Positions 53,109 to 62,196 of a stretch of DNA of 64,000 bases are shown here, one piece after another. The DNA is taken from assembly GCA_937625935.1 (NCBI GenBank), contig OW569384.1, positions 248,001 through 312,000 of the forward strand, given 5' to 3'. The notes under the pieces were generated by a model, which saw only the letters and a list, made by a program, of their open reading frames with translations, ran no database searches and was not told the DNA's origin. This DNA is from Tetramitus jugosus. Its lineage: Eukaryota; Heterolobosea; Eutetramitea; Acrasida; Vahlkampfiidae. Positions within the stretch are counted from its first letter, which is position 1; every line of letters begins with the position of its first letter. The position numbers and the translations under genes are program-made.

Positions 53109-53858
53109 ATGAGAACGAACCTGGACAGTACAGTTGAGTGTATCCCAACAACCGAAAAATCCAGGCATAAAGCCGATCCACAACCATCAAAATCGACGAC
53201 TAAGAAGGTTCGAAAGTTCGTACAGTACGGTCTCACTTCTCAATACCTCCGATATGGAGATTTAGTTCTGATTTCGATACCAGAGGACTTGGAAGTGCTT
53301 CACGAAATCGATCCTTGTCTCAACGGTCGAATGGCGTTTATTCAACATGGAACGATAGGACAGAGAATTCTCAATGAAAGCGATGAAGTGGATGAAAGTA
53401 TTAGTTTTGATGATGAGGTTCTCGTCAAACTGAAACCTATCAAAAAGAAACCGAATACAGAAAAGTTTACAACAAGGCGGAGGAGACCAAAATGGAAGCA
53501 AAATCGATCCGCCGGTCCAGTGAGTGAAGATGAAGTCGATGACGATGTCATCAGTAGTTTAGATGATTGGATGTATGAACAATACATGCAACAACAGTTG
53601 AAACTTCAACAAAAGCAGCAGTCAACCACAGCTATCAATAAGTCTTTGGGCGCTTCGATGGCAAGGGCAGCTCATGTCGCACGAGATATCAAGGAAAACT
53701 ATCAGAGTCCAATGTCAACCGACTTAGAGGATTACGCTACGGAAAGAGAAGATTTTGAGAGCTTTGTGGTAGTCCCCAAGTTTTGCTTGTGTCTAGAAGA
53801 TCACATTCTCAGAGAACGGATCAACAGAAGCTTCGCTGCGACCAATAACAGCGTATAA
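53109..53858 (+). CDS. unrecognised small basic/acidic protein
   Basis: 249 residues, single exon from ATG 53109, AATAAA at 53863 just after the stop. Basic patches (KKVRKF, RRRRPKWKQN) alternate with acidic ones (SEDEVDDDVISSLDD). A Gln-rich helix (EQYMQQQLKLQQKQQ) lies near 165. The central segment LVLISIPEDLEVLHEIDPCLNGRM looks like a short folded unit. No enzyme, membrane or nucleic-acid motif is recognised. Same strand as the adaptor-like gene upstream and the W-x-x-F protein downstream. Confidence 0.55.
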   Translation: MRTNLDSTVECIPTTEKSRHKADPQPSKSTTKKVRKFVQYGLTSQYLRYGDLVLISIPEDLEVLHEIDPCLNGRMAFIQHGTIGQRILNESDEVDESISFDDEVLVKLKPIKKKPNTEKFTTRRRRPKWKQNRSAGPVSEDEVDDDVISSLDDWMYEQYMQQQLKLQQKQQSTTAINKSLGASMARAAHVARDIKENYQSPMSTDLEDYATEREDFESFVVVPKFCLCLEDHILRERINRSFAATNNSV

Positions 53859-54175
53859 AACAAATAAATCGCGTTTTGTTTCAAAGTATGTCATAGTACC
53901 AATAGGGAGATCAGATAAAGCTTTGGTACCGACAAATTACGTAAGACAACCAGAAATAGTCAAGTACTTTTCATTGCTTGCTTTGGAAGCGGCTGCAGTT
54001 TGAAAATGTCAAGCTTTCTTGCCAAGTTACGACAAGCTTCAAATGTTGCTCACTCAGACACGTTCTTTGATTCTGTTCCCAGTTTCAATCTACCAAGACA
54101 AGAATATGCACTCAACTTATCGCTGAAGCAACCCCAGATCAACAACAGTAGCTTCAAAAAAACGAACAAAACAAA
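53859..54175. other. intergenic with upstream open frame
   Basis: 317 bp. An out-of-frame ATG frame starts at 54006 and runs into the next gene (to 54323); it has no recognisable motif and, if translated, would act as an overlapping upstream ORF. No RNA gene seen. Confidence 0.4.
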
Positions 54176-54466
54176 ATGTCATCAAACAGCAACAAGGAAA
54201 AGGTTGATTCAGATGCCGAATGGAGTGCATTGCCATCACAGGAACGTGAACAACAAGACAAGGAAGATGAATGGGGTGCCTTTGACACCAACAACTCCAA
54301 TATTACGAGCAGCAAGGACATAATGGAAGATATGACTCTCAATGATGCATGGAATGACTTTGATGTCCAGACTGCAACACAGCCCCCAACCAACAATGTG
54401 AATATTTCGGAAGCTACAAACACTACGACTGCTTCAAGTGATGAGTCGTGGGCATCCTTTGAGTAA
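54176..54466 (+). CDS. small acidic protein with four W-x-x-[FL] motifs
   Basis: 96 residues, strongly acidic and without predicted fold. Four spaced motifs, AEWSAL, DEWGAF, DAWNDF and ESWASF (the last at the very C-terminus), fit the acidic W-x-x-F/[DE]-W-x-x-F peptides that bind AP-2 alpha-ear side sites or AP-1/GGA ears. The regular motif and spacing of ~25-35 residues argue that this short frame is truly coding. It may be a soluble multivalent adaptor-binding peptide. Its neighbour 1.3 kb upstream has related DWG/DFGDF motifs. NAA80 follows on the same strand after 61 bp. No homologue is recalled. Confidence 0.6.
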   Translation: MSSNSNKEKVDSDAEWSALPSQEREQQDKEDEWGAFDTNNSNITSSKDIMEDMTLNDAWNDFDVQTATQPPTNNVNISEATNTTTASSDESWASFE

Positions 54467-54527
54467 AAAGCTAAGATCACTTTTTTCTTTTCCATCAAAC
54501 TTTGAATTTTTGAAAACAAGAACAATC

Positions 54528-55262
54528 ATGGAACAAGAACAGTTGTTGCAATTGATTCAGTTGCATGAATTGAAGGAAAAGTCGTCTCATAGCAACTATG
54601 AGAGTTTATTGGGTCAGGTGTGTCGTTTGTTGAATCGACAGTGGCCAATCAGTGACCGTATGCGCATGGATATGCTCAGGGAATCGTCCAATGATTTTCC
54701 AATGCACTTTGTCTTGTTGTTGGAAACGACTGCGGATCGCGACCCATTGTCGAGTGTTTCTTCAAGTGAAAAAGAATTGATTCAATTGGATAATCAAAGC
54801 TTTGAGCTCATTGGTTACTGTAAGCTAAACACGCCGAATCGACAGGACTTTAAGCTCATTGTGGAATCAGTGATCATTGACCCAGAGAGACGAGGTGGTG
54901 GGTATGGCAAACGGTTAATGAACTTGTTGATGCATTTCTTAAGCTCACAGGACTCAATCGTTTCACAGTGTCCTCCAGACGACTGTCATTTGTATCTTTC
55001 GACTCATGACCAAGTACCATTCTATGAGAGCTGTGGATTCGTGGTGTGTTCCGAGGATCAAGTGCCGAAATCAACCAAGGCTGTGGCCTCAAAGTTTTCA
55101 CAAGCTGGATTGAACAATTTACTCAGTGTGTTGGGCAATAAGCAACAACAAGCTTCAGGTCCTGCCCTCAATCGTACATCACCAGTCTCTTCATCAGGTA
55201 GACATGTTCAGACCTGGATGCGCAAGTCTCTTGCATCTGAACCAAACTCAGGCCAAGCTTAG
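54528..55262 (+). CDS. NAA80: NAA80-like actin N-acetyltransferase
   Basis: 244 residues from ATG 54528. The frame is open to an ATG at 54438, but that overlaps the preceding gene and lies before no conserved sequence. GNAT features: VESVIIDPERRGGGYGKRLM (acetyl-CoA loop; key GGGYGK) and YLSTHDQVPFYESCGF, matching the THDQVHFY block that marks human NAA80. The last lines, ending QTWMRKSL near the C-terminus, echo the conserved C-terminal WMEK end of NAA80. NAA80 acetylates the processed acidic N-terminus of actin after translation. A ~50-residue Gln/Ser/Pro linker separates catalytic and terminal parts, as the poly-Pro segment does in animals. Confidence 0.83.
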   Translation: MEQEQLLQLIQLHELKEKSSHSNYESLLGQVCRLLNRQWPISDRMRMDMLRESSNDFPMHFVLLLETTADRDPLSSVSSSEKELIQLDNQSFELIGYCKLNTPNRQDFKLIVESVIIDPERRGGGYGKRLMNLLMHFLSSQDSIVSQCPPDDCHLYLSTHDQVPFYESCGFVVCSEDQVPKSTKAVASKFSQAGLNNLLSVLGNKQQQASGPALNRTSPVSSSGRHVQTWMRKSLASEPNSGQA

Positions 55263-56263
55263 GGTTGTAAATAATAGACGATTAGGTGGATTCGGCGAAT
55301 CATTGTTCTTTTAGTCGAGAGTGGAATTTCTTGACATCGGATAGCGGCACGCCATCCGATTCCAGGGAATATTATTGTAAATGATTGGCCTTGAATGGCA
55401 GTTTCGATCATTTTGTTATTTCGCCGATGTCAGTTTTGGACGCCTGTGAAGAATCATAAAGCAGTTCTAGCAGAACGTGGGATAGCTAATTGTCTATTAT
55501 GGGTACTCCCCTATGTTCTGGTAGTGTCTAATCATTGTCTTCCGCATAAACCTGAAGTTGGAATTCTCTGGAGCTCAAAAAAAACTGTCTGGTAGGCGAA
55601 TCCTCACCTCTGCCAGATAGTGTTCTCAATTATCCCCTCCTGCCAAGCTAAAACAAAAAACGAACCAAAGTCACTCACTCACACTCATCGCACATCCCTT
55701 GTTTGTTTGTGCTCCAACATTCCCCGAGAAAACTTTGACAAACACACCAGGTAAGTCTGATTCACAAACAAAAAGTCCTTTCCACGATTGTAATCAACAA
55801 AAGTATCTTTTACTGACTCTCTTATTGTCCTTTACATCCCTTCCTTGCAGCTTGTTTAGGCGTGCGCACTCTATTTTTGTTGAAAAATATTCCCGCTACA
55901 CGGAACTCAATCGCACTCTCGTTGAAATAGCCGCAAACCTGTGCTAATTGTGCCTCTTCCATAAATTCAGCAAAACAAGAACCACAAAGCAACAACAGAC
56001 ACCAACAATACCAACCAACACCAACCAGTTCAAGCAAAGTGATACCAATACTCGTACACAATAGCAATCTCACTGAGAGCTACACTTTTGCTTTTCCTCA
56101 GTTTCAGTCATTGCCCCAAGCGTCTTCTTCAGCTCAAAAAACCAAAGCTAAAAAAACACCAAGCACAACAACAACAAAAACAACATTCAACAACAACAAC
56201 AGTAACCAACATCAACAACAACAACAAGTTCAGACCCAACACAACAATAACACAACAACCACC
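55263..56263. other. long intergenic region with hairpins and 5' UTR intron
   Basis: 1.0 kb without a convincing gene. Two hairpins: ATCGGAT/ATCCGAT (55336-55342, 55354-55360) and CTGTCTGG/CCAGATAG (55585-55592, 55613-55620, one G-U pair). A canonical intron, GTAAGT at 55751 to TTGCAG at 55850 with TACTGAC at about 55811, probably lies in the 5' UTR of the TBC gene, whose CAA-rich leader then runs to 56263. Confidence 0.45.
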
Positions 56264-57775
56264 ATGAAATACAAGAATAGAAGTGTATCATTCACATATG
56301 GACAACATCGTCAACAACAACTGAAACAGCAGCAGCAATACATGTATGAGCCATGGATGAACTCTACCAGTACAGATGAAATGGGTGGTGCCACTAGTGT
56401 AGGCTCATCAGGTGACTTCTCTGCCGTCTCTGAAGACCATGTCGTTGCCACGACCTATTACGATGAAGATTTCCCCGAATTGGACCTTTCCAAATTCTCC
56501 GCCACCAAAAATACAACAACCGCGACTACGACCAGTCCAACCACACCTAAAAAAGAAGAAAAAAAGAAGCAAGATTTACGGTGGACTGAACTCATCATTG
56601 ACAAGGAACATGATTACATGTACAGTGACATTGGTCACAAGCAGAGTAGTCGTTTGTTGTTTGAGACGGATGCGTTCGAACATATTCCACGTCAGTGTCG
56701 ATGGATCTTGTGGGACAAGTTGTCACGAGTGAGATCACATGCATCACAATTGCCTCCTCATCTGTATGACTTGTTATTGAAGGATGCTTATCAACATGTC
56801 AATGTATCGATATCGTCAGATGCAACAACAACAACAACAATTGGTTCTAACATGTTACCGTTTGATGAATGGACATGTATCAATTACAATAACAGTGAAA
56901 ATAATGGCCAAAGTAATGAAGAAGTGAAAAATGTGAGACAAATCTTGTTGGATATACCAAGGACGTGCGATGAGAAGAATTTCGTGTTTGATCACTCCAA
57001 GGACCAAGCCAAACAAAGCATGTTTCACATCTTGTACTCACTGTCCAAGTATTATCCAAGTGTGGGATACTGTCAGGGCATGAGTTACATTTGTGCAGAG
57101 TTGTTGAGTGTGATGGAGACGGAAGAAGATTCGTTCCTCATGTTTCTCACATTGATGGATCGATACGAGTTGCATCAATTGTATCTACCAGGCTTTCCCA
57201 AGCTACAACAGATTCGATTCGTGTTTGATCGTCTGTTCAAGAAGAGAGATCAACGCTTGTTCCTCCATTTGGAACGGTTGGGCGTCACTTCGGATCTCTA
57301 TCTAACCAAGTGGTACCTCAGTCTGTTTTGCGTCTCGTTTCCACAAGAGTTTGTACTTAGGCTGTGGGACGCCTTCTTGTTCAAGGGATGGATCGTCATG
57401 CATCAACTCGTCTTCTCCATGCTCAACTTTTTCAGGAGAGATTTGTTGGCTTGCAGGGACATGGATCGGGCCATTGACATTATTCACAATGATTTGTCAA
57501 AGTTTGTCTCCAGTCTGGACAATCGACAAAAGGTGTTCTACATGTCTCGTGGCATGTTCACCGAACAGGATATGAGCAGATTTGAACGCGAGTATGAACA
57601 AGAAGAAGCAGACAGACTCCGGAGGATAAAAGAACAGGAAGAAGCAGAAGTGATCAAGAAGATGAAGGAGAGTGAGAAGACGGAACCTGATTGTGTAACA
57701 CCTCCTGATACCCCAAAGGAGAATGTGGCAAACACAATTGCCCAACATATTGAGCCTGTCGCATCCAATGTGTAA
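56264..57775 (+). CDS. TBC-domain Rab GTPase-activating protein
   Basis: 503 residues from ATG 56264; codons back to 56039 are open but contain no ATG and are CAA-rich leader. After a ~100-residue acidic low-complexity leader, the TBC domain starts at IPRQCRWILWDKLS. Both catalytic fingers are present: arginine in ILLDIPRT (Arg233) and glutamine in YCQGMSY (Gln271). Further TBC landmarks: LTKWYLSLFCVSFP and LRLWDAFLFKGW. A Glu-rich coiled coil (REYEQEEADRLRRIKEQEEAE) follows. Order and helix content are like GRTP1/EVI5-type GAPs. Likely accelerates GTP hydrolysis on a Rab in secretory or endosomal traffic; the Rab cannot be named. Confidence 0.9.
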   Translation: MKYKNRSVSFTYGQHRQQQLKQQQQYMYEPWMNSTSTDEMGGATSVGSSGDFSAVSEDHVVATTYYDEDFPELDLSKFSATKNTTTATTTSPTTPKKEEKKKQDLRWTELIIDKEHDYMYSDIGHKQSSRLLFETDAFEHIPRQCRWILWDKLSRVRSHASQLPPHLYDLLLKDAYQHVNVSISSDATTTTTIGSNMLPFDEWTCINYNNSENNGQSNEEVKNVRQILLDIPRTCDEKNFVFDHSKDQAKQSMFHILYSLSKYYPSVGYCQGMSYICAELLSVMETEEDSFLMFLTLMDRYELHQLYLPGFPKLQQIRFVFDRLFKKRDQRLFLHLERLGVTSDLYLTKWYLSLFCVSFPQEFVLRLWDAFLFKGWIVMHQLVFSMLNFFRRDLLACRDMDRAIDIIHNDLSKFVSSLDNRQKVFYMSRGMFTEQDMSRFEREYEQEEADRLRRIKEQEEAEVIKKMKESEKTEPDCVTPPDTPKENVANTIAQHIEPVASNV

Positions 57776-57885
57776 TTGAGATCAAACCAAGGCTTTAATG
57801 TGTTCATTTTTGTTATTTATTATAATGTACATAAAAATTGAAATTCATAGGATACCAGGTCATGTTCCATAATGCAAATGAAGGT

Positions 57886-59100
57886 TTAATGAACGGTACA
57901 AACACAAATAGTGATATCATCTTGCTTTCCACCATAGAATCTCTTTCGATGAGCCAAACTATATCTCTGGAATGGTGTCTCTGCAGTTCTGGATCTCGAT
58001 GTAACGACAGCCTTCTTCAGTAAATCACCTGCAATCAAGGAAGCAAGTGCTTGCTCTTCATCGCCCTGCAGTTGATCAATGTCCTTGCGTTTCATGTGTT
58101 CTGTCACAATCGATGCAACATCCTCATCAAACACATTATCTGTTAGTCCGTCTGTCGCTAACACAATAACATCTCCTCGATGTAGCTTCAATGGCTCTGG
58201 AAGCTCATCTCCCATGGAAACATCATCCGCTGATTCTCCTCTTCTTCTCGGAGCCGTTAATTGATAAGGGCAATTGAAGAAATGAGTTTGATCCTGAGTT
58301 CTATAGAATACCTTGCCCTCGCGAATCACATAAAATGCACTATCTCCCAAATTGATGCTCGAGAGCTCATAGGAAGGTGGAGTCAACGTCTCATTGCGAT
58401 CAATCGCCACCACACAAGCCGTCGCACCTCCAACCGCCACCAAACGATCCCTAATAATCAAATCGTAAGCATTGGTCAGTGCTTGCTTCGGAGTAATATT
58501 CGGTGAAGCTTCAAATTGTTTCTTGGATTGTTCCATGAGAGCCCAGGCCATTTCCGAGGGATCTACAGGCTTGCCATTGACAATCATTTCCGAGTAGCCA
58601 CCGACTCCATCAGCCACACCGATGGCCAACACTCTCTGAACACCACCACCACCACCATGATTCGCCTCAGAATTGGAAGCACCAGATGCATCACCAGTCA
58701 ACCAATTCTTCTTCTTTTGATTGACATCTTCTTGAAGATCATAAACAAAGTAGGCATCTTCACCACAGTCTTCCATACCCAATCGATTGGCATTTGGATA
58801 TTTTGGAAGATAGGAAACACTTGTACGTAGCTTCAACAATGTTGGAGGAGATGAAGGTGCTGCTACCTTGGTAGAGCTATTCGTGTTGTTCATGGAAAAG
58901 AACCGATTCCCTATTGTAGATCTCTTCTTGTTCATCATCATGGAGGGATACATGGGATGAATGATCAATTGTTGGATCCGATTCAATAGTCGTTGGTTGT
59001 CCACAGTTGTGAAAAAATGGGTGTTGTTGCTGTGGTGGATCATGGTGGTGGTGGTAGTGGCCTTGTTCAATAGAGGAGATAGTCTCGTTTTGTGCGACAT
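57886..59100 (-). CDS. PPTC7: PP2C-family phosphatase, PPTC7-like
   Basis: 404 residues. Metal-dependent Ser/Thr phosphatase core: CGEDAYFV with its metal-binding Asp, GVADGVGGYSE, GGATACVVAIDR, INLGDSAFYVIREGKV, VLATDGLTDNV, and the C-terminal GGKQDDITICV Asp. This wording is that of PPTC7, the mitochondrial phosphatase that acts on import and coenzyme Q proteins. The ~90-residue N-terminus is basic and hydroxylated (MSHKTRLSPLLNKATTTTT), acceptable as a mitochondrial targeting leader. ATG 59098-59100. The 5' end of this gene reappears as a broken copy at 60400-60640. Confidence 0.9.
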   Translation of the reverse strand: MSHKTRLSPLLNKATTTTTMIHHSNNTHFFTTVDNQRLLNRIQQLIIHPMYPSMMMNKKRSTIGNRFFSMNNTNSSTKVAAPSSPPTLLKLRTSVSYLPKYPNANRLGMEDCGEDAYFVYDLQEDVNQKKKNWLTGDASGASNSEANHGGGGGVQRVLAIGVADGVGGYSEMIVNGKPVDPSEMAWALMEQSKKQFEASPNITPKQALTNAYDLIIRDRLVAVGGATACVVAIDRNETLTPPSYELSSINLGDSAFYVIREGKVFYRTQDQTHFFNCPYQLTAPRRRGESADDVSMGDELPEPLKLHRGDVIVLATDGLTDNVFDEDVASIVTEHMKRKDIDQLQGDEEQALASLIAGDLLKKAVVTSRSRTAETPFQRYSLAHRKRFYGGKQDDITICVCTVH

Positions 59101-59166
59101 GTGTGTTTGTTTGATTGTTTAATCACTTTCTTTGTGTTTTTTGTTTGTGTTGCGACTGTCATTTCG

Positions 59167-60302
59167 TCAGACAAATTCAAATTCACAATCCGAACAACCA
59201 AGATCAAAAGCAGGATACAAGTCGAGGTCATTGAGACCACGAAAAGCAACACGTGAAGCTTGACCATCGACTGAAAAACTCATTTCTCCATTCTCAAGTG
59301 ACACTCCAACCACTGCTCCAGTATGATGGAAACCTTGACGGAGAAAATATTTTCCACCGTCCTCACTCTGAGTCTGGGAATGCAACCTACCAGTTGTAGA
59401 AGAAAGGTACCATCCACAACTATTGTAATTTTGACCGTCCTTGTTGATTGCTCTCGGTGCCATTCCAATCATTAAGTCCCAGCAATTACTGGTCAATCGA
59501 ACTGAAAACGAAGCACATTTGGTTCCAAGTGCTCCACAGTTAAAACCTCTCTCCCATTTTTCGTAATTCTCTTGTTGTTCCGGGAAAGTGTGGCACTTCT
59601 GCCAATGAATTGGGGATCAAATAACATTGGTGGAGAGTTGTGTTGAACTGCTTTTCCAATTTGTGAATTCAAGGCGAAACAATATTGTGCCCTATTTTCA
59701 ACATCTTCGGCAATCCACGAATTAATAGCATAAAAGGCGTTTCTGTCATTGTACTTGTGAACTAACATTTCCAATACAGACATCCATTGTTCAACATTCA
59801 GAGTCAAATATGAATCCCCTTTCAATATTTCATCTGACGATATTTTAAACCGTTGTTTCATGGCTCGTTTGACCGTTTTGAATTGATCTTGCTCCAAATC
59901 CAAGTGCAAGCATTGTACAGCGTTACTACAATCCATAGTACTGATCAAATGATCAATAAGAACCGGAATCAACGCATTCAATTGATACTTTTGTGCCAAC
60001 AAAATCAATGGAACAACTTCTTTCTTGTTGTTGATCACAAGATGACAGGTGTAAAGACTCTTGATCAAATCAGTCAACAATTTTTCATCATCTTCTTGAT
60101 CAATCTTGACAATTCCCTCTCTTGACTCGATCGTATCATGCTCAAAACAAGCCTTGAAAAAGTCACTCTCAATCATAAGAATGAATTTGTGCAAGAACAA
60201 TATTGTTTCACTCTTTGTGAACAACAATTGACAATCAGAAATTGTTTTATCGTTGAAGTACTGACTCAGTTTGGTTTTGTTTGCAAATGAAATAGTGCTC
60301 AT
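59167..60302 (-). pseudogene. BTB-SPRY gene, array copy 1, frameshifted
   Basis: Closely related to the intact copies at 60657-61799 and 62197-63333. The BTB/BACK part reads 60302-~59550 and the SPRY part continues in another frame (~59550-59167). The frames switch at a GAGAGAG run near 59545-59555; removing one GA dinucleotide would realign with the other copies (NGxFNCGALG region), so a 2-bp slip is the simplest reading. As written the first frame stops at 59493, giving a protein without SPRY. It could be a true pseudogene or an assembly error. An upstream in-frame ATG at 60365 exists, but 60302 matches the starts of the other copies (STISFANK). No intron can repair it without losing conserved residues. 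Confidence 0.75.
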
Positions 60303-60399
60303 GGTTGTGTTGTTCGTTTGATCCAAAGCTTTGGTCGAGACGGTGGAAATTGTTTGGCCAAACATGTCAAATGTCCAAAATAACTCAAGTTACAACCTC

Positions 60400-60640
60400 T
60401 GGACAGGTTAAACACTCGTACTTAGCTTTAAAAATGACGATGTATACGAAGATGGTCCCTTGTTGCTATTCGTGTTGTTCATGGAAGAACTGATTCATTA
60501 TCTCTTGTTGCTAGAGTTGAGGGATACTTGGGTTGTGAAAGAAAATGGGTGCTGTTGCTGTGGTGGATCATATCGGTGGTGGACTTGTTCAATAGGGGGA
60601 CAACCTTGTTTTGTGTGGCATGTGTGCTTGATTGTTTGGT
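60400..60640 (-). pseudogene. broken copy of the PPTC7-like gene 5' end
   Basis: DNA here resembles 58815-59125, the first ~95 codons and leader of the PPTC7-like gene, including the GCTATTCGTGTTGTTCATGGA string (60465-60485; 58876-58896), GGGATAC..GGG, and the GTTGCTGTGGTGGATCAT string. Its reading frame has shifts and deletions, and the rest of the phosphatase is missing. It sits the same way relative to BTB-SPRY copy 2 as the intact gene does to copy 1, which shows the duplicated unit. Confidence 0.75.
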
Positions 60641-60656
60641 AGTGTTGCTTCTGTGG

Positions 60657-61799
60657 CTACACGAATTCAAATTCACAATCGAGGTAAGAGATGTCAAAAG
60701 CAGGATACAAGTCAAGACCATGGAGATCTCGAAAAGCGACACCCAAATCTTGACCATTGACTGAAAAACTCATCTCTCCATTCTCAAGTGACACTCCAAT
60801 CACTGTTCCATTTTGGTTAACAGTTTTGTTGTGGTATGATTCATCAAAGGCACCACTCTGAGAATACAAATTACCACTTACGCAATACAGGTACCACCCA
60901 CAACAATTAAAATTTTCTCCATCCTTGTCGATTGTTCTTGGGGCCATTCCAATCATCATATTAGCGCAATTCTTGATCAATCGAATTGAAAACGAATCAC
61001 ATTTGGTTCCAAGAGCTGCACAGTTATAACCATCCTCTGCGCTTTTCTTAATTCTCTTTTTGTCCTCAGAAAGAGTGGCTCTACTTCCAGTGTACAGTGG
61101 ATCAAATGATACTCCATTTGACTTGTTATTTGGATTGATTTGAACTACTTTCTTGACTGCAGAATTCAATGCATAGCAATATTGTGCTCGATCCTCGACG
61201 TCAACCTCAACCCAAGAATTGATAGCAAGCACTACATCAAGCGCATTGCCCTTGTGAACTAACATTTCCAATGCACAGATCCACTCGTCAACATTCAACG
61301 TCAAATATGAATCTCCTTTCAATATTTCATCTGATGACGCAGCAAGTTGTTGTTGCATTATTTGTTTGACTTGTTTGAATTGTTCATTCTCCAAATCCAA
61401 ATGCAAACATTGCAAAACGTTGCTACGATCCGTATTAATGATCAAATGATCAATAAGAATAGGAATCAATTCATTCAATTGATACTTCTGTGCCAAGAGA
61501 ATAGTTGGAACTATATCTTTCTTGTCCTCAATCACAAGATGACAGGTATAAAGACTCTTTATCAAATCAGTCATTAATTTTTCATCGTCTTCTTGATCAA
61601 TTCTGACAATTCCTTCTCTTGACTCAATCATATCAAGCTCGAAACAAGCTCTGAAAAAGTCACTGGAAGCCATAAGAATGAACTTGTGCGAGAACAACGT
61701 CGTGTTACTCTGTGTGAACAATATTTGACAATCAGACAGATTCTTGTTGTTGAAGAATCGAGTGTAATTGATTTGACTCGCAAAAGAGATACCGTTCAT
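60657..61799 (-). CDS. BTB-SPRY protein, array copy 2
   Basis: 380 residues, intact. BTB/POZ domain ~18-110 (LSDCQILFTQSNTTLFSHKFILMASSDFF, key LSDCQ..HKFIL), a BACK-like helical middle (SYLTLNVDEWICALEMLVHKGN), then a SPRY domain ~255-380 (MMIGMAP, GTVIGVSLENGEMSFSVNGQDLGVAF, LYPAFDI). By family knowledge BTB proteins recruit Cullin-3 and SPRY domains bind substrates, so this is a candidate E3 substrate adaptor. Start ATG 61797-61799 aligns with copies 1 and 3. No introns. Cytosolic; no targeting signal. Confidence 0.87.
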   Translation of the reverse strand: MNGISFASQINYTRFFNNKNLSDCQILFTQSNTTLFSHKFILMASSDFFRACFELDMIESREGIVRIDQEDDEKLMTDLIKSLYTCHLVIEDKKDIVPTILLAQKYQLNELIPILIDHLIINTDRSNVLQCLHLDLENEQFKQVKQIMQQQLAASSDEILKGDSYLTLNVDEWICALEMLVHKGNALDVVLAINSWVEVDVEDRAQYCYALNSAVKKVVQINPNNKSNGVSFDPLYTGSRATLSEDKKRIKKSAEDGYNCAALGTKCDSFSIRLIKNCANMMIGMAPRTIDKDGENFNCCGWYLYCVSGNLYSQSGAFDESYHNKTVNQNGTVIGVSLENGEMSFSVNGQDLGVAFRDLHGLDLYPAFDISYLDCEFEFV

Positions 61800-62196
61800 T
61801 ATCGTGTTGACTTTCTTTTTTATTCTGCAAATCTTTGGCGATCCAGAGTTTTCTTGGCTCTTTCAGATGTCAAATTTTCGGTGCAATTCCAATCATGAAG
61901 TCCTTGAAAAGATTCCGTTTTTTCCTACTATTGTAAATTCTCAGTAAGACCGCGGTGACCATTTGTATGTACGCATAACATTGCACTAGTACTTCTTCAT
62001 CCTCAGCATCCATTTCTTTCATGGTAATGAACGGAACGTGCAATAAATGAGGAAGTAGCACGCTTTTGTTTCCTAAATGAAGCATTCTCATTAACCATGA
62101 TTTGATACTGGTTCGTTGAAGGCAACCCTGACCCGAGAAAATTCAAGGTGGTTCAGCGAAATGGACTCCTTCACACATCATTAAGTATGCTTATAC
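61800..62196. other. spacer between BTB-SPRY copies 2 and 3
   Basis: 397 bp. Around 61880-61905 the minus strand matches the SPRY start (compare 59458-59480: codes for FMIGIAP in place of LMIGMAP), so a small SPRY remnant remains here. The adjoining open frame (to 62091) is not recognisable. No other element seen. Confidence 0.45.

Noticed and set aside
54006..54323. 106-codon frame starting MSSFLAKLRQ overlapping the W-x-x-F protein
   Set aside because: Overlaps a frame with clear repeated motifs and has low-information sequence after residue ~30; kept only as a possible upstream ORF.
54438..54527. Longer start for NAA80 at 54438
   Set aside because: Overlaps the coding end of the upstream gene and the added residues match nothing in the family; ATG 54528 leaves a normal 61-bp gap.
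61870..62091. 73-codon minus-strand frame containing FMIGIAPK
   Set aside because: Only the last few codons resemble a SPRY start; the rest matches neither BTB nor BACK, so it is treated as a remnant within the spacer and not as a gene.
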